From the NCBI GenBank assembly GCA_021772535.1, contig JAJFLV010000154.1, positions 1 through 37,382 on the forward strand: a stretch of DNA of 37,382 nucleotides. The letters are read 5' to 3'. Shown piece after piece: positions 7,184 to 16,140 of the stretch. The notes below the pieces were generated by a model. That model saw nothing but the letters and a program-made list of their open reading frames with translations, was not told the origin of the DNA and made no database searches. How positions within the stretch are numbered: position 1 is the first letter of the stretch; each line of letters starts with the position of its first letter. The translations under genes and the position numbers were made by a program. The stretch comes from Opitutales bacterium (GTDB taxonomy: Bacteria > Verrucomicrobiota > Verrucomicrobiia > Opitutales > UBA2987).

Positions 7184-8446
7184 TTAGAAACGCTTTAAAC
7201 TATATGGAGCAATATCCAGGTGCGGGTCTTGCCTGGTTATCAATTCGGCAATAAGTTTACCGGTGCTGGTGGCCATGGATAATCCCAGCATGTTATGCCC
7301 GGAGGCGAGATATACATTTTCCTGATTCGGAGACCGGCCTATTAGCGGAAGCCCATCATAGGTCATTGGGCGCAATCCCTCCCATTCCACTCTCGATCCA
7401 GAGCCGAGCGGTTCGCGCAAGTATTCTTCCGCCGCGATCTTCAAGGATTTGATACGCGACCGGTTAATATTTGAGCGGAAACCCGAAAACTCCATAATGC
7501 CCCCAAGTCTAAAACCGCTTTTCCACGGGGTTGCGACGACTTTTCGGGCGATAAAAGAACAGGGATAGATTGGACATATCTTCGGGCGATCCATGGTTAT
7601 GCTGTAACCTTTTCCCGGTTGGATCGGAATTTGCAGGTTCAATTGATCCTGCAACAGCGAGGTCCATGCTCCCATTGTCACGATATAGTTTTTTGCCCGG
7701 AAATCGCCTCGCGAGGTCTTGATTTTTGAAACCGTTTGCCCACTGATTTCTAATGATTGAAGAGCACAGTTTTCTTCAATAAGGGCACCTTTTTGAAGTA
7801 TAACCGATTTCCATTCATTCATTAGTCGATCGGGTCTCAGGTGAGCGTCCATTTCATAAAACCAGGCCCCATAAATGTCTTCCTTTAAAGCGGGCTCTTT
7901 TTTAATGAGCTTCTTTCCCACATAGGAAGTTCCTCCCAAACCAAACTGCTTTAAGCTGTCATTGATTCGAGAATACTCCTCCATTGTGCGCTCGGTTTTT
8001 AAAACGACAAAATGGCCGATTGACTCCCAATCACACTCCAGTCGCTCATTTTCAAGAAGTTGATCATAAAGGATTTTCGATTGCGTTAGTAAATCAGCCC
8101 GGGCGGTGGCGGCATGCATTTGATCTCGCTTATTGCAGTTGTGGGAAAATTGAAACAGCCACCTCAACAGGATTAAATCCAACCGGGGCTTGATATATAA
8201 AGGCGTATCCCGGAGAATGATGCCTTTGATGGTTTTCCACACTACCCCGGGAGCACTGAGCGGAAGAGCATAACTTGGGCTGACCAGCCCGCAATTTCCC
8301 TCCGATGCGCCTGACCCGACCTGATTTTTTTCAATAATCCTTACACCGATACCTTCTTTCAACAGGTAATAGGCGCAGGCAATTCCAATAACACCGCCCC
8401 CGATGATTAAGACCTCGCTATTTCTCTTATTCTCCGCGGCAACCAT
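7184..8446 (-). CDS. FAD-dependent amine/amino-acid oxidoreductase (DadA/glycine-oxidase-like)
   Basis: This 420-aa protein belongs to the DAO superfamily, which oxidises amines such as D-amino acids or glycine derivatives using FAD. The dinucleotide-binding motif is at residues 12-21 (VLIIGGGVIG), followed by RIIEKNQVGSGASEGNCGLVS, which matches the FAD-contacting loop of DadA-like enzymes. The C-terminal LRPMTYDGLPLIGRSP and LASGHNMLGLSMATSTGKLI are characteristic of DadA and related D-amino-acid dehydrogenases. The ATG at 8446 is the best start. It lies 47 bp downstream of the exported bicupin gene on the same strand and is probably co-transcribed. The substrate is not determined; sarcosine-type and D-amino-acid substrates are both possible. 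Confidence 0.88.
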   Translation of the reverse strand: MVAAENKRNSEVLIIGGGVIGIACAYYLLKEGIGVRIIEKNQVGSGASEGNCGLVSPSYALPLSAPGVVWKTIKGIILRDTPLYIKPRLDLILLRWLFQFSHNCNKRDQMHAATARADLLTQSKILYDQLLENERLECDWESIGHFVVLKTERTMEEYSRINDSLKQFGLGGTSYVGKKLIKKEPALKEDIYGAWFYEMDAHLRPDRLMNEWKSVILQKGALIEENCALQSLEISGQTVSKIKTSRGDFRAKNYIVTMGAWTSLLQDQLNLQIPIQPGKGYSITMDRPKICPIYPCSFIARKVVATPWKSGFRLGGIMEFSGFRSNINRSRIKSLKIAAEEYLREPLGSGSRVEWEGLRPMTYDGLPLIGRSPNQENVYLASGHNMLGLSMATSTGKLIAELITRQDPHLDIAPYSLKRF

Positions 8447-8493
8447 CTCAAAGCGACCATCAGCAGCGGAAATATGAAGTCAACGCAGCATTC

Positions 8494-9456
8494 CTACCAG
8501 GCGTGGCTCCACTCCATTTCGAGATACTTCAAGGGTTCGTCACCGATTACCTTGCAGCCGTGGAACACTTGTTTGGGGGCAAAAACCAAATCTCCGGTTT
8601 TCACTTCACTGGTGGTTGGGCCAATTTCAAAAAGCCCCCTGCCGGATAAAATAAGAAAAGCCTGTTCGCGGCCATGATGAGAATGGGAACCTGTTCCGCC
8701 GCCCCCCGCTCCATATTGGGAAAGAGCCGATCGAATCATCAGGCTGTTTCCAATAAAATCCCGGCTTTCCAGGTCTTCCGGATAAAACATGAGGGAGGCC
8801 GAAAGTTTTGTATGTCCGCCTACTCCGATGATCGCCAAACTATTGTCCTTTTGACGGGCCAGAGGGGTCATTGTTATGTGCCCACCTCGACTATAATAGC
8901 TGAAGGGGTGGGTAGCTTCGGATCGCACCACCGGCGCGACATTTTCTTCGGGGACCTCAGCGTCTTCTGTCCAGACTGCTTTGACCAGCCGAAAGGGCTC
9001 GTCTCCCGTAACATTGGCCTCAAAAGGCATTCCCGCCGGGACAAGGATAAAATTCTCCTTCTCCACACGGGATCGGAATGAGCCGATTTGAATGTCGGCC
9101 GAACCGCCGGTGACAACGAGTAATTTTTCACTTTTCCCCTTGGAAGGTTTCCAAGATGCCTTTCCCCCCGGAGCGTATTCCAGGTAGACAATTTTCGCTA
9201 GAATCGAATTTGCCCGATGATCCAGGTCCCGAATTTCTTTCGGTGCTACCAGCACCGCCATCGACTTACCCTGCTCAACTTCGGAATCGGGAACCGGCTG
9301 TACCGGGTTGGTTTTTTCATTAAATATTAAATGTCCCCAACCCGGACCTTCCGCCGATTGAAGAATCTCTGGCCAGGCAATGAGAAAAAAGAGAAAGGCA
9401 ATAAGACTCCTTTCGGGGGTTTTCCGTAGAATTTTTCGGGTAATCATTACAGGCAT
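8494..9456 (-). CDS. Exported bicupin protein
   Basis: This protein has two cupin domains, at about residues 90-180 and 220-320, and a signal peptide. The second domain holds a complete metal-binding cupin motif: SHSHHGREQAFLILSGRG (His-x-His ... Glu) and GDLVFAPKQVFHG (second motif histidine). The first (GKSEKLLVVTGGSADIQIG ... FILVPAGMPFE) lacks most of the metal ligands. The N-terminal RKILRKTPER followed by SLIAFLFFLIAWPEILQSA is a good signal peptide, so the protein is likely periplasmic. Possible starts are an ATG at 9456, an ATG at 9447 and a TTG at 9492; none has a strong ribosome binding site. Cupins can be isomerases, lyases, dioxygenases or sugar-binding proteins, so no reaction is assigned. 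It is divergent from the aldolase gene at 9599. Confidence 0.78.
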   Translation of the reverse strand: MPVMITRKILRKTPERSLIAFLFFLIAWPEILQSAEGPGWGHLIFNEKTNPVQPVPDSEVEQGKSMAVLVAPKEIRDLDHRANSILAKIVYLEYAPGGKASWKPSKGKSEKLLVVTGGSADIQIGSFRSRVEKENFILVPAGMPFEANVTGDEPFRLVKAVWTEDAEVPEENVAPVVRSEATHPFSYYSRGGHITMTPLARQKDNSLAIIGVGGHTKLSASLMFYPEDLESRDFIGNSLMIRSALSQYGAGGGGTGSHSHHGREQAFLILSGRGLFEIGPTTSEVKTGDLVFAPKQVFHGCKVIGDEPLKYLEMEWSHAW

Positions 9457-9598
9457 GAGAAAAAAATTAAGTACCCCTTGAAAAAGGCGCAAATTCCCTT
9501 ATCTGGATAAAATTTATAACCACTGGAAGGGGATTGTCCGGCCCCGTTGGCTTTTCAATGTTTTGGCCCCCCGGCATTACAACGGGCAATTACCCTAC

Positions 9599-10396
9599 AT
9601 GCGCCAATCACTCATAATGAAACGTCTCAGAGCCGGGCAGCCCGCTCTGGTCGCCAGTCTTTGCACCCCCATCCCATGGTTTCCTGATTACGCAAAGAAG
9701 AATGGATACGATGGGGTTTGGCTGGAAACGGAACACCACCTGTGGGATAACCGTGAAATTCAGTTCTACCTGTCGAAGCACCAGTCCTGCGACCTTGATT
9801 GCATGGTGAGGCCTGCCAGCCGGTCCGATAGTGAAGTTTACCGGCTTCTCGATAATGGTGCGACCGGAATCATGATTCCCCATGTTGAATCACCGGAAGA
9901 GGCAAAATTTTACGTCGATTTGGTCAAGTTTCACCCCCTTGGTGATCGCGGAGTGGACGGATATGGTTTGGATACTGTATTTGGTTTGGAAAGGCCCGAG
10001 GACTACTTCGAGGAGTCCAACCGGGAACGTTTTCTCAGCGTTATGCTGGAATCCCCCGAGGCGGTCGAAGAGGCCGATGCCATTGCCGCGGTGCCAGGGG
10101 TCGATCTGTTGTTTATGGGTCCGGCCGACTTGTTGAGCCGGATGGATTTACCGTTGGATCTCAACCAACCCGCTTACTTTGAAGCCCAGCGGAAAGTTGA
10201 CCGGGCCGCCCGGGCTCACGGTAAAGTGTGGGGCTGCCCTTGCGGAAATCCGGAGGTCGCAAAAGCCGCCATGTCAGCAGGCGCAAGGTTCGTCGTAATG
10301 GGAGGCGATTTTCATTCCATCATGAACGGCCTGGAAAAGTCCGCTCAAGATTTCAGAACGTGCCGGGACGGGCTCCAGGAGAAAATCCTGGGTTGA
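9599..10396 (+). CDS. HpcH/HpaI-type aldolase/citrate lyase family protein
   Basis: This 265-aa protein is a predicted class II (metal-dependent) pyruvate aldolase that cleaves 2-oxo-3-deoxy acids or similar. Visible family motifs are YDGVWLETEH near the N terminus, GATGIMIPHVES in the middle, and LLFMGPADLL carrying the metal-binding Asp. The metal-binding Glu is in SVMLESPEAVEE. The ATG at 9599 is chosen because it gives MRQSLIMKRLRAG, which lines up residue for residue with MRKSKILSKLRAG of the paralogue at 28622-29458; a TTG at 9563 would add 12 residues. It is divergent from the bicupin gene. Together with the DapA-like and second HpcH genes it makes three carbon-carbon lyases in the window, which suggests sugar-acid breakdown. 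Confidence 0.87.
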   Translation: MRQSLIMKRLRAGQPALVASLCTPIPWFPDYAKKNGYDGVWLETEHHLWDNREIQFYLSKHQSCDLDCMVRPASRSDSEVYRLLDNGATGIMIPHVESPEEAKFYVDLVKFHPLGDRGVDGYGLDTVFGLERPEDYFEESNRERFLSVMLESPEAVEEADAIAAVPGVDLLFMGPADLLSRMDLPLDLNQPAYFEAQRKVDRAARAHGKVWGCPCGNPEVAKAAMSAGARFVVMGGDFHSIMNGLEKSAQDFRTCRDGLQEKILG

Positions 10397-10524
10397 CTAA
10401 CTGTAACGATAAAAGGATTTTATCCTACTGAAGGGTGCGCTTGATTGATTTGGGGATTACGAATGCCAAACTCGAATTCAATTTCCAATTTTGAGAAAGA
10501 AATACACCTCGGCTGGAGTTTTTC

Positions 10525-12066
10525 ATGACTGATGCTGATCGACGCGAATTTTTGAAAAAGTCGCTTGCCCTCGGCGCCGCAGTGACCGCCGGTCTGCCTT
10601 TAAGCGGAAAATCCTCTGATCGAAAGAAGACGGGGCGGCAACTCGAAGTTGCGGCCATTCGCTTCGAGACCATGGCCCGCCTCGGCGACCCGACGGGAGG
10701 TCGAACCGGCAGCAAGGTCATGGATGTGGCTGGGCCACTGAAAACTACCATAATGCTTCTTAAGGATGGCGACCTACGTGTTTGCATCGTTGCGACCGAT
10801 TTTTCATCGAACGATTACCTGCAGGACATCGTGGCCAAGCGGCTCAATATGCCAAAAAATCATGTGATTGTGTTCTCGTCGCACGATCATAGCGTTCCAC
10901 TCCAGTCTGCCGGTGGAATCCCGGATTATCATTACAGCGCGATGTCTGATCATAGAGAAGAAATCAAGCTCTATCCGGTAGGGGAGAGATTGGTCGACCA
11001 ACTGCGTAATGCTGCCAAACGTCTGCCCGATATGCTCCAGCCGGTAAATGTGTGGTATGCCGAAGGTTCGGAAGGACGCATCACCTACAATCGCAAGGGC
11101 CGCCGCGCCGACGGTTCTACTTACTTCATGCGGGAGGAAGACCGCGAGCTTGTAGGCAAAGACTTCAATGGGGATATAGACCGTCAAGCGCCTGTGATTG
11201 TCTTCAAGAACGCAGGCGGTCAGGCAGTGGCCGGATTGGTACAATTTACGGGGCACCCCGTTACCAGCTACCACCCGGAAAAGCCGGTAGTATTTGGCGA
11301 TTGGCCGCAAACGGCCGCCGATATTGTGGGCCGGGAACTGGCCGACGGCGGCGACCCCATTCCGGTCGGGTTTCTGCAAGGGTGCGCCGGTGACGTCAAT
11401 TCGAAGGAGATGTTTAACGGCGGGGTAGAGCGGGCACGACAATTCGGGCAGATGCTTGGCGGGAGTTATACGAAAGCCCTTCAAGAGCTGAAACCCTCGG
11501 CACGCCGAGGTATGAACTATTTCGCGGAAACCGTGCCAGTGCCCTTGGCGCCGCTGCCTCCCGAAGAAACGCTGGTGGCTGAAATCGAGGAAATCGAGGA
11601 CTTTATTAAACGGGCAAAGGCTGGAAATGAGGACACGCTTGAGTGCGTAGGCCTGAATTTCCCGCGGGCACTCTCTCCGAGTTATCGCGCGGCGCTGGTT
11701 GAACTGATTCTGCCCTGGAGCGAATGGGCATTGCAACTGCATAGGACAGGCCGCGAAGACACGGTATTGAAAGCGATCGACCTGCCTATCCAGGTGATTC
11801 GATTGGGTGACGTTGGCATCCTTGGCATGCAATGCGAGCCGTTCCAGGGAATCGGGCGGCGGCTCCGGAAGCTCTCGCCGCTGCCTTTGACGATCCCCTG
11901 CGGCTACACTAACGGCTCGCACGGATACATTACCGATTCGACAAATACGGGCGACCGTGAATACATGAGCGCTTTTTATCGTTACACAAGATTTCGGCCG
12001 CCATTACGCGAACCAGCCGGTGACGTCTTGGCCGATCGTGCGGCAGAACTCTTATCGCGGAGCTAA
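10525..12066 (+). CDS. Tat-exported neutral/alkaline ceramidase-like hydrolase
   Basis: This 513-aa protein starts with a twin-arginine signal (DADRREFLKKSLALGAAVTAG), so it is exported folded through the Tat system. The main domain resembles the N-terminal domain of neutral/alkaline non-lysosomal ceramidases, zinc amidases that cut N-acyl sphingosine. Zinc-site-like motifs are HDHS in VIVFSSHDHSVP (about residues 113-124) and GHPVTSYHPE. FLQGCAGDVN is another family hallmark. Many such proteins in Verrucomicrobia and Planctomycetes lack the C-terminal ceramidase domain, as here, and their substrates are not known; sphingolipid cleavage should not be assumed. The ATG at 10525 has a reasonable GGAG upstream (10515-10518). 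A hexapeptide acyltransferase gene follows after 75 bp. Confidence 0.8.
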   Translation: MTDADRREFLKKSLALGAAVTAGLPLSGKSSDRKKTGRQLEVAAIRFETMARLGDPTGGRTGSKVMDVAGPLKTTIMLLKDGDLRVCIVATDFSSNDYLQDIVAKRLNMPKNHVIVFSSHDHSVPLQSAGGIPDYHYSAMSDHREEIKLYPVGERLVDQLRNAAKRLPDMLQPVNVWYAEGSEGRITYNRKGRRADGSTYFMREEDRELVGKDFNGDIDRQAPVIVFKNAGGQAVAGLVQFTGHPVTSYHPEKPVVFGDWPQTAADIVGRELADGGDPIPVGFLQGCAGDVNSKEMFNGGVERARQFGQMLGGSYTKALQELKPSARRGMNYFAETVPVPLAPLPPEETLVAEIEEIEDFIKRAKAGNEDTLECVGLNFPRALSPSYRAALVELILPWSEWALQLHRTGREDTVLKAIDLPIQVIRLGDVGILGMQCEPFQGIGRRLRKLSPLPLTIPCGYTNGSHGYITDSTNTGDREYMSAFYRYTRFRPPLREPAGDVLADRAAELLSRS

Positions 12067-12141
12067 ACCCATAATCTCAATGCGCTAAACACTGCGCTCA
12101 CGCCCTGCGGAAAAGTAGAAGAATCGATTCAGAGATAGCCA

Positions 12142-12816
12142 ATGCAACAAGAGAGATACTGCACAATTGGTCAACGTGCCCAAATTGATGAAGGGGTTGT
12201 GCTGGGTTACCGGTACCCGAATGACTCACATCCAACCCGTATTGGCGACGATGCAATCATCCGCTCGGGCTCAATAATTTATGCGGATACAATCATCGGC
12301 AACCGATTCTCATGTGGCCATCAGGTCTTGATACGTGCCAAAGTCACCATCGGGCACCGTGTTGTCGTTCATCACAAATCGACGTTAGAGGGGAAAATTA
12401 AAATCGGTTTTGGTGTGAAGATCATGGCACACGTTTATATTCCCAGCGAGACCAGCATCGGCAACATGGTTTTCATCGGCCCCGGCGTGACGATCTTGAA
12501 CGACAAACATCCAATGCGGGGAAAACCGAAAATCAGTGGTGTAACGATCGAAGACCACGTTATGATCGGTGGTAACGTTACAATTTGTCCAGGCGTCACA
12601 ATCGGCCTCAACACGTTCGTGGCGGCCGGCGCAGTGGTGACAAAAGACGTCCCGGCCAACACTCTGGCTTGCGGTGCGCCCGCTCGCTTTCAACCTTTGC
12701 CCGAATCGCTCTCGGGGGGCAATCGTCCTGAAAACTTGCTACCACAAACCGACCTTTGGGGTGTACAGGAAGATGTTTCCTGGCGAAGGGATTATCCTGA
12801 ATTCGTTGATGGGTGA
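12142..12816 (+). CDS. Hexapeptide-repeat (left-handed beta-helix) acyltransferase
   Basis: This 224-aa protein contains a left-handed parallel beta-helix built from hexapeptide repeats from about residue 30 to 175. Runs such as IGDDAIIRSGSIIYADTIIG, IEDHVMIGGNVTICPGVTIG and LNTFVAAGAVVTKDVPANTL are typical. The last, with VVTKDVP followed by GAPAR, is the standard end of the helix in O-acetyltransferases and sugar N-acetyltransferases. LNDKHPMRGKP is the loop that carries the catalytic histidine in this family. The acceptor is likely a sugar or amino sugar but is not identifiable. It follows the ceramidase-like gene on the same strand after 75 bp, so the pair could form one unit. Confidence 0.85.
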   Translation: MQQERYCTIGQRAQIDEGVVLGYRYPNDSHPTRIGDDAIIRSGSIIYADTIIGNRFSCGHQVLIRAKVTIGHRVVVHHKSTLEGKIKIGFGVKIMAHVYIPSETSIGNMVFIGPGVTILNDKHPMRGKPKISGVTIEDHVMIGGNVTICPGVTIGLNTFVAAGAVVTKDVPANTLACGAPARFQPLPESLSGGNRPENLLPQTDLWGVQEDVSWRRDYPEFVDG

Positions 12817-13153
12817 AGTTAAATGATTCTTTAATTTTTCTATCTCAGATTACACGAATGCAGTCAGTTGATTCGTTAAGTAATGGTCGAAATTAACTTT
12901 CTTTGTCTGCGTAGTCCGTGATTTTATGAAACATCAGGGGAAAGGCCAACAATCCTTCAACGTGGAATTTTAATAAGCGCCAGAGCCATTGGTTAGCTTT
13001 TTTTACCACTCCAATGAATTTGCCACCTTTAAAGGCCTGAATTCCAATTACGAGGCGTTTTTCGTTTCATCGCCTTGATAAGATGCCTTCCATCATTCAA
13101 TAACCTCTCTTCTTTGAGTATATAATTCTCAAAAACCAAATACATTTGCTTCT
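12817..13153. other. Intergenic region before the first propeller protein, with a 57-codon minus-strand open stretch
   Basis: This 337-bp gap has no recognised gene. On the minus strand an open stretch runs from 13066 to a stop at 12895-12893 (57 codons) and reads protein-like (ANQWLWRLLKFHVEGLLAF). It has no good start, and its end overlaps TCTGCGTAGTCCGTG, which resembles a degenerate intergenic repeat motif seen in many environmental genomes. It may be a relic. A TATAAT hexamer at 13121-13126, 28 bp before the next gene, is a candidate -10 element; no matching -35 was found. Confidence 0.4.
13121..13126 (+). promoter_or_regulatory. Candidate -10 box (TATAAT) upstream of the propeller-symporter module
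   Basis: A perfect TATAAT lies 27 bp before the ATG at 13154. The region 17 bp upstream does not contain a good TTGACA, so the promoter call is tentative. Confidence 0.3.
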
Positions 13154-16012
13154 ATGAAAAAAAATAATGTCGGCAAGATCCGGTCCCTCCAAAATTCAGG
13201 GGCCTTTTTTATCGCAATTTCCAGCCTCCTGTTAGCAACGATGCTCTCTGGCGCCTCCGGTCCGGTGACCTGGACTCAGGACACATTTGAAGATTTCTCC
13301 AAGGGCCAGCTTGGAAATGCCGGGAATAACATTTACGTAAACAGGGAAGGGAAGGTGGAAGTCATCAATCGATTCGATATTAACCAGGATGGATTTCTTG
13401 ATTTGATCTTCAACAGCACCCACGATTATATGCATTTTATTCCTCCGACTCTGGCCGGGGTGGATGCCGCGGGCCATGTTTCTAGCCAAAAGCTTGGAGT
13501 TCTGGGAAGCAAAGCCGCTGTTGTTGACGATTTTAACAAAGACGGTTTTTCCGACATCGCTTTCATGCCCAATCGGCAAAACGTGCAGGGATCACCACGC
13601 TATTTCCTTTCCATTGCTTACGGCGGGCCGGATGGCTGGCCAGACGCCAAAATCCAGCGGCCCCTTCCCTTGTACAATCCTTCCGCTATCGAAACAGCGG
13701 ACCTCAACGAGGATGGTTGGGCAGATCTGGTGCTGGCCGAAAATTTCTCCGGCAAGCCCGGACATCGCGACGGTCAATTCCTGAGAGTGTTCTGGGGGTC
13801 CCAAGAGGGATTCAAGGTCGACTCCTATTCCGAATTCGAGATTGATAATCCCGTCGGGTTGGCGCACGGCGATATTGATGGCAACGGCAACGCAGATGTG
13901 GTCATTCTTGCCGATAATTCGACTATTTACACTCTTCTCTCGACGGGTGAAGCCGAGCAAAACACAAAATGGAAACCGTCACCCAATACGATTTCGGATA
14001 AGGAATTGAACCTGCAGGCATTGGCGGCCAGTGATGTAAATCAGGACGGAAACATAGACCTTGTTTTTGGAAGTGCGGACCCGATAATTTACATCCTCAA
14101 AGGAAAATCGGGAGGGAGATGGGAAGAACTTGAATCCATCAACGCATTCCCTGCCTCGCAGGTGACGGCGGGAGATATTGATGGAGACGGCTCTCCGGAC
14201 CTCATCCTTACCGATCTCAAACTCGGTCAGGCGATGGGCGGGGAAGCCGCCGGCGCCCAACTCGGCAGTGTCAAGTCGGTGCGAATTTTATGGGCGGATG
14301 ATGGAGGTTACTCCACCGGACGGATGCTGGAATTGAATATCCCGTCGGCCATACATACAGCCATTGGTGAATTTAACGGTGATGGCCGTATGGACTTGGC
14401 CATAGCCGTCCATCAGGGAAATACCACCATGGAGGCCGATTCGCTGATCTATTTTGGAGCGCCCGGAAGAAAGTTGAAACGTGCGGCGGAAGGCATTCCC
14501 ACCAGTGGTCCCACCCAGGCGGTTGTCATTCCCGGAGCGAAGGGTGCATCTGGAAAGGTAGTATTTACCAACAGTTTGGCCGGAACCTTGGGGGAAGCTG
14601 TCCCGGTGCTGGTTTATTGGGGTTCCCCGGCAGGTTTTACACCCGACAACCGCTCGGAATTCCCCAACCGAAGCGGTTATGAATCCAGCGCCGCCGATCT
14701 CAATAATGATGGTCAGCTAGATTTGGTATTTCTTAATTCCGGCCATGCCGGTCCAGCGTTTTCCAAAGGCGATCCAGAATTGGGTGCCCATATATACTGG
14801 GGAGCAAAAAATGGGACCACACCCGGCCCCAACAAGTTCGACTTGTCTCGAAGGACCATTCTCAATGAGATCAATCTTGGCAGCAGCGCAATCAGCGACC
14901 TCAATCGGGATGGATATCTCGACCTCGCATTGGGCGCGTTTGAAGGGGAGGTCCCGGATACCCATTTGGTCATCTATTTCGGCTCGGAAGACGGTTATTC
15001 CACCGATCGCCGGCAAGCCATACCGGTAACCGGCCGCTGCATCAGCCCGCTGCCTGCCGATCTCAATGGAGACGGGTGGCTCGACCTCACTATTTCCGGT
15101 TTCAATTCTGATACGCTATGGACTTTTTACGGCGGTCCCGACGGATTTTCCGGGGAGAACCGGTCAGGTCTTTATGTGCCGTCGCCGATCGACCTTGAAG
15201 CAGCAGACCTCAATGGAGACGGTTGGCTCGATCTAATGGCCTCAAGTTATTTTGATAAAACGAGCAGTTTGCCCGATATGGGCAATCATATCTACTGGGG
15301 AAACGCATCCGGCTACAGCCCGACTAATTCCCAATGGCTGCCGGGCTTGGCCACTGTGGGTTTTGCCGTGGCCGATTTGGATGCGGACGGTTATCTCGAC
15401 CTCTTTTGCCCCAATTACCAAGCTCAGGGCACACGCGAACACGTACCTTCTTTCCTTTACTGGGGAAGCTCCAATGGGTTTTCCCCGCAGCTTCGCAGCA
15501 TCCTCACCGTCAATTCGGCCCATGACGCCCAAATCGCCGATTTTAACCTCGACGGACTGCTCGACTTGGCGGTTTCCGAGCATTCAATCAACAATGGGCA
15601 TGTCATCGAATCGAAAATATTCTATAATGACGGGAATCGTTTCACCGATCCCAAGAAAACACGGCTGCCTACCATTGGCACTCATTGGATGTGGCAGCAG
15701 GACATGGGAAACCTCTACCATCGCCGTTTTGAAGAAACCTACACCTCCCAGGTTTTTACATGGAGCCAGTCCAGCCGCAAAGGAGGTCTGGTCGTTCAGG
15801 CTCAGACTCCTCCGGGAAGCAGCCTGAGAGAAGAAATCCGCTCAGCGGCGAGCCCAGAAGCACTGGATAATGCTCCCTGGCGTGTGGTAAAGAAGGATTC
15901 CTTCACCCTGGATCGGAAAAACAGGGCGCTACAGTACCGGCTTGTATTTCATTCCGATTACGGAGATATTTACCCCACAGTGGAGAATGTTCGACTCAAC
16001 CTGATCCCCTGA
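13154..16012 (+). CDS. Giant secreted FG-GAP/VCBS beta-propeller protein, copy 1
   Basis: This is a 952-aa exported protein. Residues 1-35 form a signal peptide (KKNNVGKIRSLQ, then a hydrophobic core ending SGASG). The rest is dominated by 13 FG-GAP/VCBS repeats, each with a calcium-loop core of the form DxNxDGxxDL, for example DINQDGFLDLIF, DFNKDGFSDIAF, DLNNDGQLDLVF and DFNLDGLLDLAV. They are spaced about 50-60 residues apart and separated by YWGS/YWGA-type turns. Thirteen or so blades would fold into about two seven-bladed propellers. The last 130 residues form a different, beta-rich C-terminal domain. FG-GAP propellers bind calcium and often bind carbohydrate or protein ligands; this protein probably sits in the periplasm or on the cell surface. 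A symporter gene follows, and both genes are repeated downstream. Confidence 0.9.
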   Translation: MKKNNVGKIRSLQNSGAFFIAISSLLLATMLSGASGPVTWTQDTFEDFSKGQLGNAGNNIYVNREGKVEVINRFDINQDGFLDLIFNSTHDYMHFIPPTLAGVDAAGHVSSQKLGVLGSKAAVVDDFNKDGFSDIAFMPNRQNVQGSPRYFLSIAYGGPDGWPDAKIQRPLPLYNPSAIETADLNEDGWADLVLAENFSGKPGHRDGQFLRVFWGSQEGFKVDSYSEFEIDNPVGLAHGDIDGNGNADVVILADNSTIYTLLSTGEAEQNTKWKPSPNTISDKELNLQALAASDVNQDGNIDLVFGSADPIIYILKGKSGGRWEELESINAFPASQVTAGDIDGDGSPDLILTDLKLGQAMGGEAAGAQLGSVKSVRILWADDGGYSTGRMLELNIPSAIHTAIGEFNGDGRMDLAIAVHQGNTTMEADSLIYFGAPGRKLKRAAEGIPTSGPTQAVVIPGAKGASGKVVFTNSLAGTLGEAVPVLVYWGSPAGFTPDNRSEFPNRSGYESSAADLNNDGQLDLVFLNSGHAGPAFSKGDPELGAHIYWGAKNGTTPGPNKFDLSRRTILNEINLGSSAISDLNRDGYLDLALGAFEGEVPDTHLVIYFGSEDGYSTDRRQAIPVTGRCISPLPADLNGDGWLDLTISGFNSDTLWTFYGGPDGFSGENRSGLYVPSPIDLEAADLNGDGWLDLMASSYFDKTSSLPDMGNHIYWGNASGYSPTNSQWLPGLATVGFAVADLDADGYLDLFCPNYQAQGTREHVPSFLYWGSSNGFSPQLRSILTVNSAHDAQIADFNLDGLLDLAVSEHSINNGHVIESKIFYNDGNRFTDPKKTRLPTIGTHWMWQQDMGNLYHRRFEETYTSQVFTWSQSSRKGGLVVQAQTPPGSSLREEIRSAASPEALDNAPWRVVKKDSFTLDRKNRALQYRLVFHSDYGDIYPTVENVRLNLIP

Positions 16013-16063
16013 AAATATAGTATCTCACACCTTACTAGAGCATGCCCCTCCATTCGGTAAAGT

Positions 16064-16088
16064 ACGGCCCAACCTTACGCCGTTTTTT
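16064..16088 (+). terminator. Candidate rho-independent terminator after propeller copy 1
   Basis: ACGGC (16064-16068) pairs with GCCGT (16079-16083) across a 10-nt loop, and six T residues follow (16083-16088). It lies between the propeller gene and the symporter gene. A short five-pair stem would only partly terminate, which could lower symporter expression relative to the propeller protein. Confidence 0.45.
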
Positions 16089-16140
16089 CCTGACATCACC
16101 CCCTGCCCGGTTTCGGGTTCACATCATCATTTGATAAAAA

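Noticed and set aside
12067-12141. A terminator after the ceramidase-like gene
   Set aside because: Only a 4-bp GCGC pairing is seen and no T-run follows.
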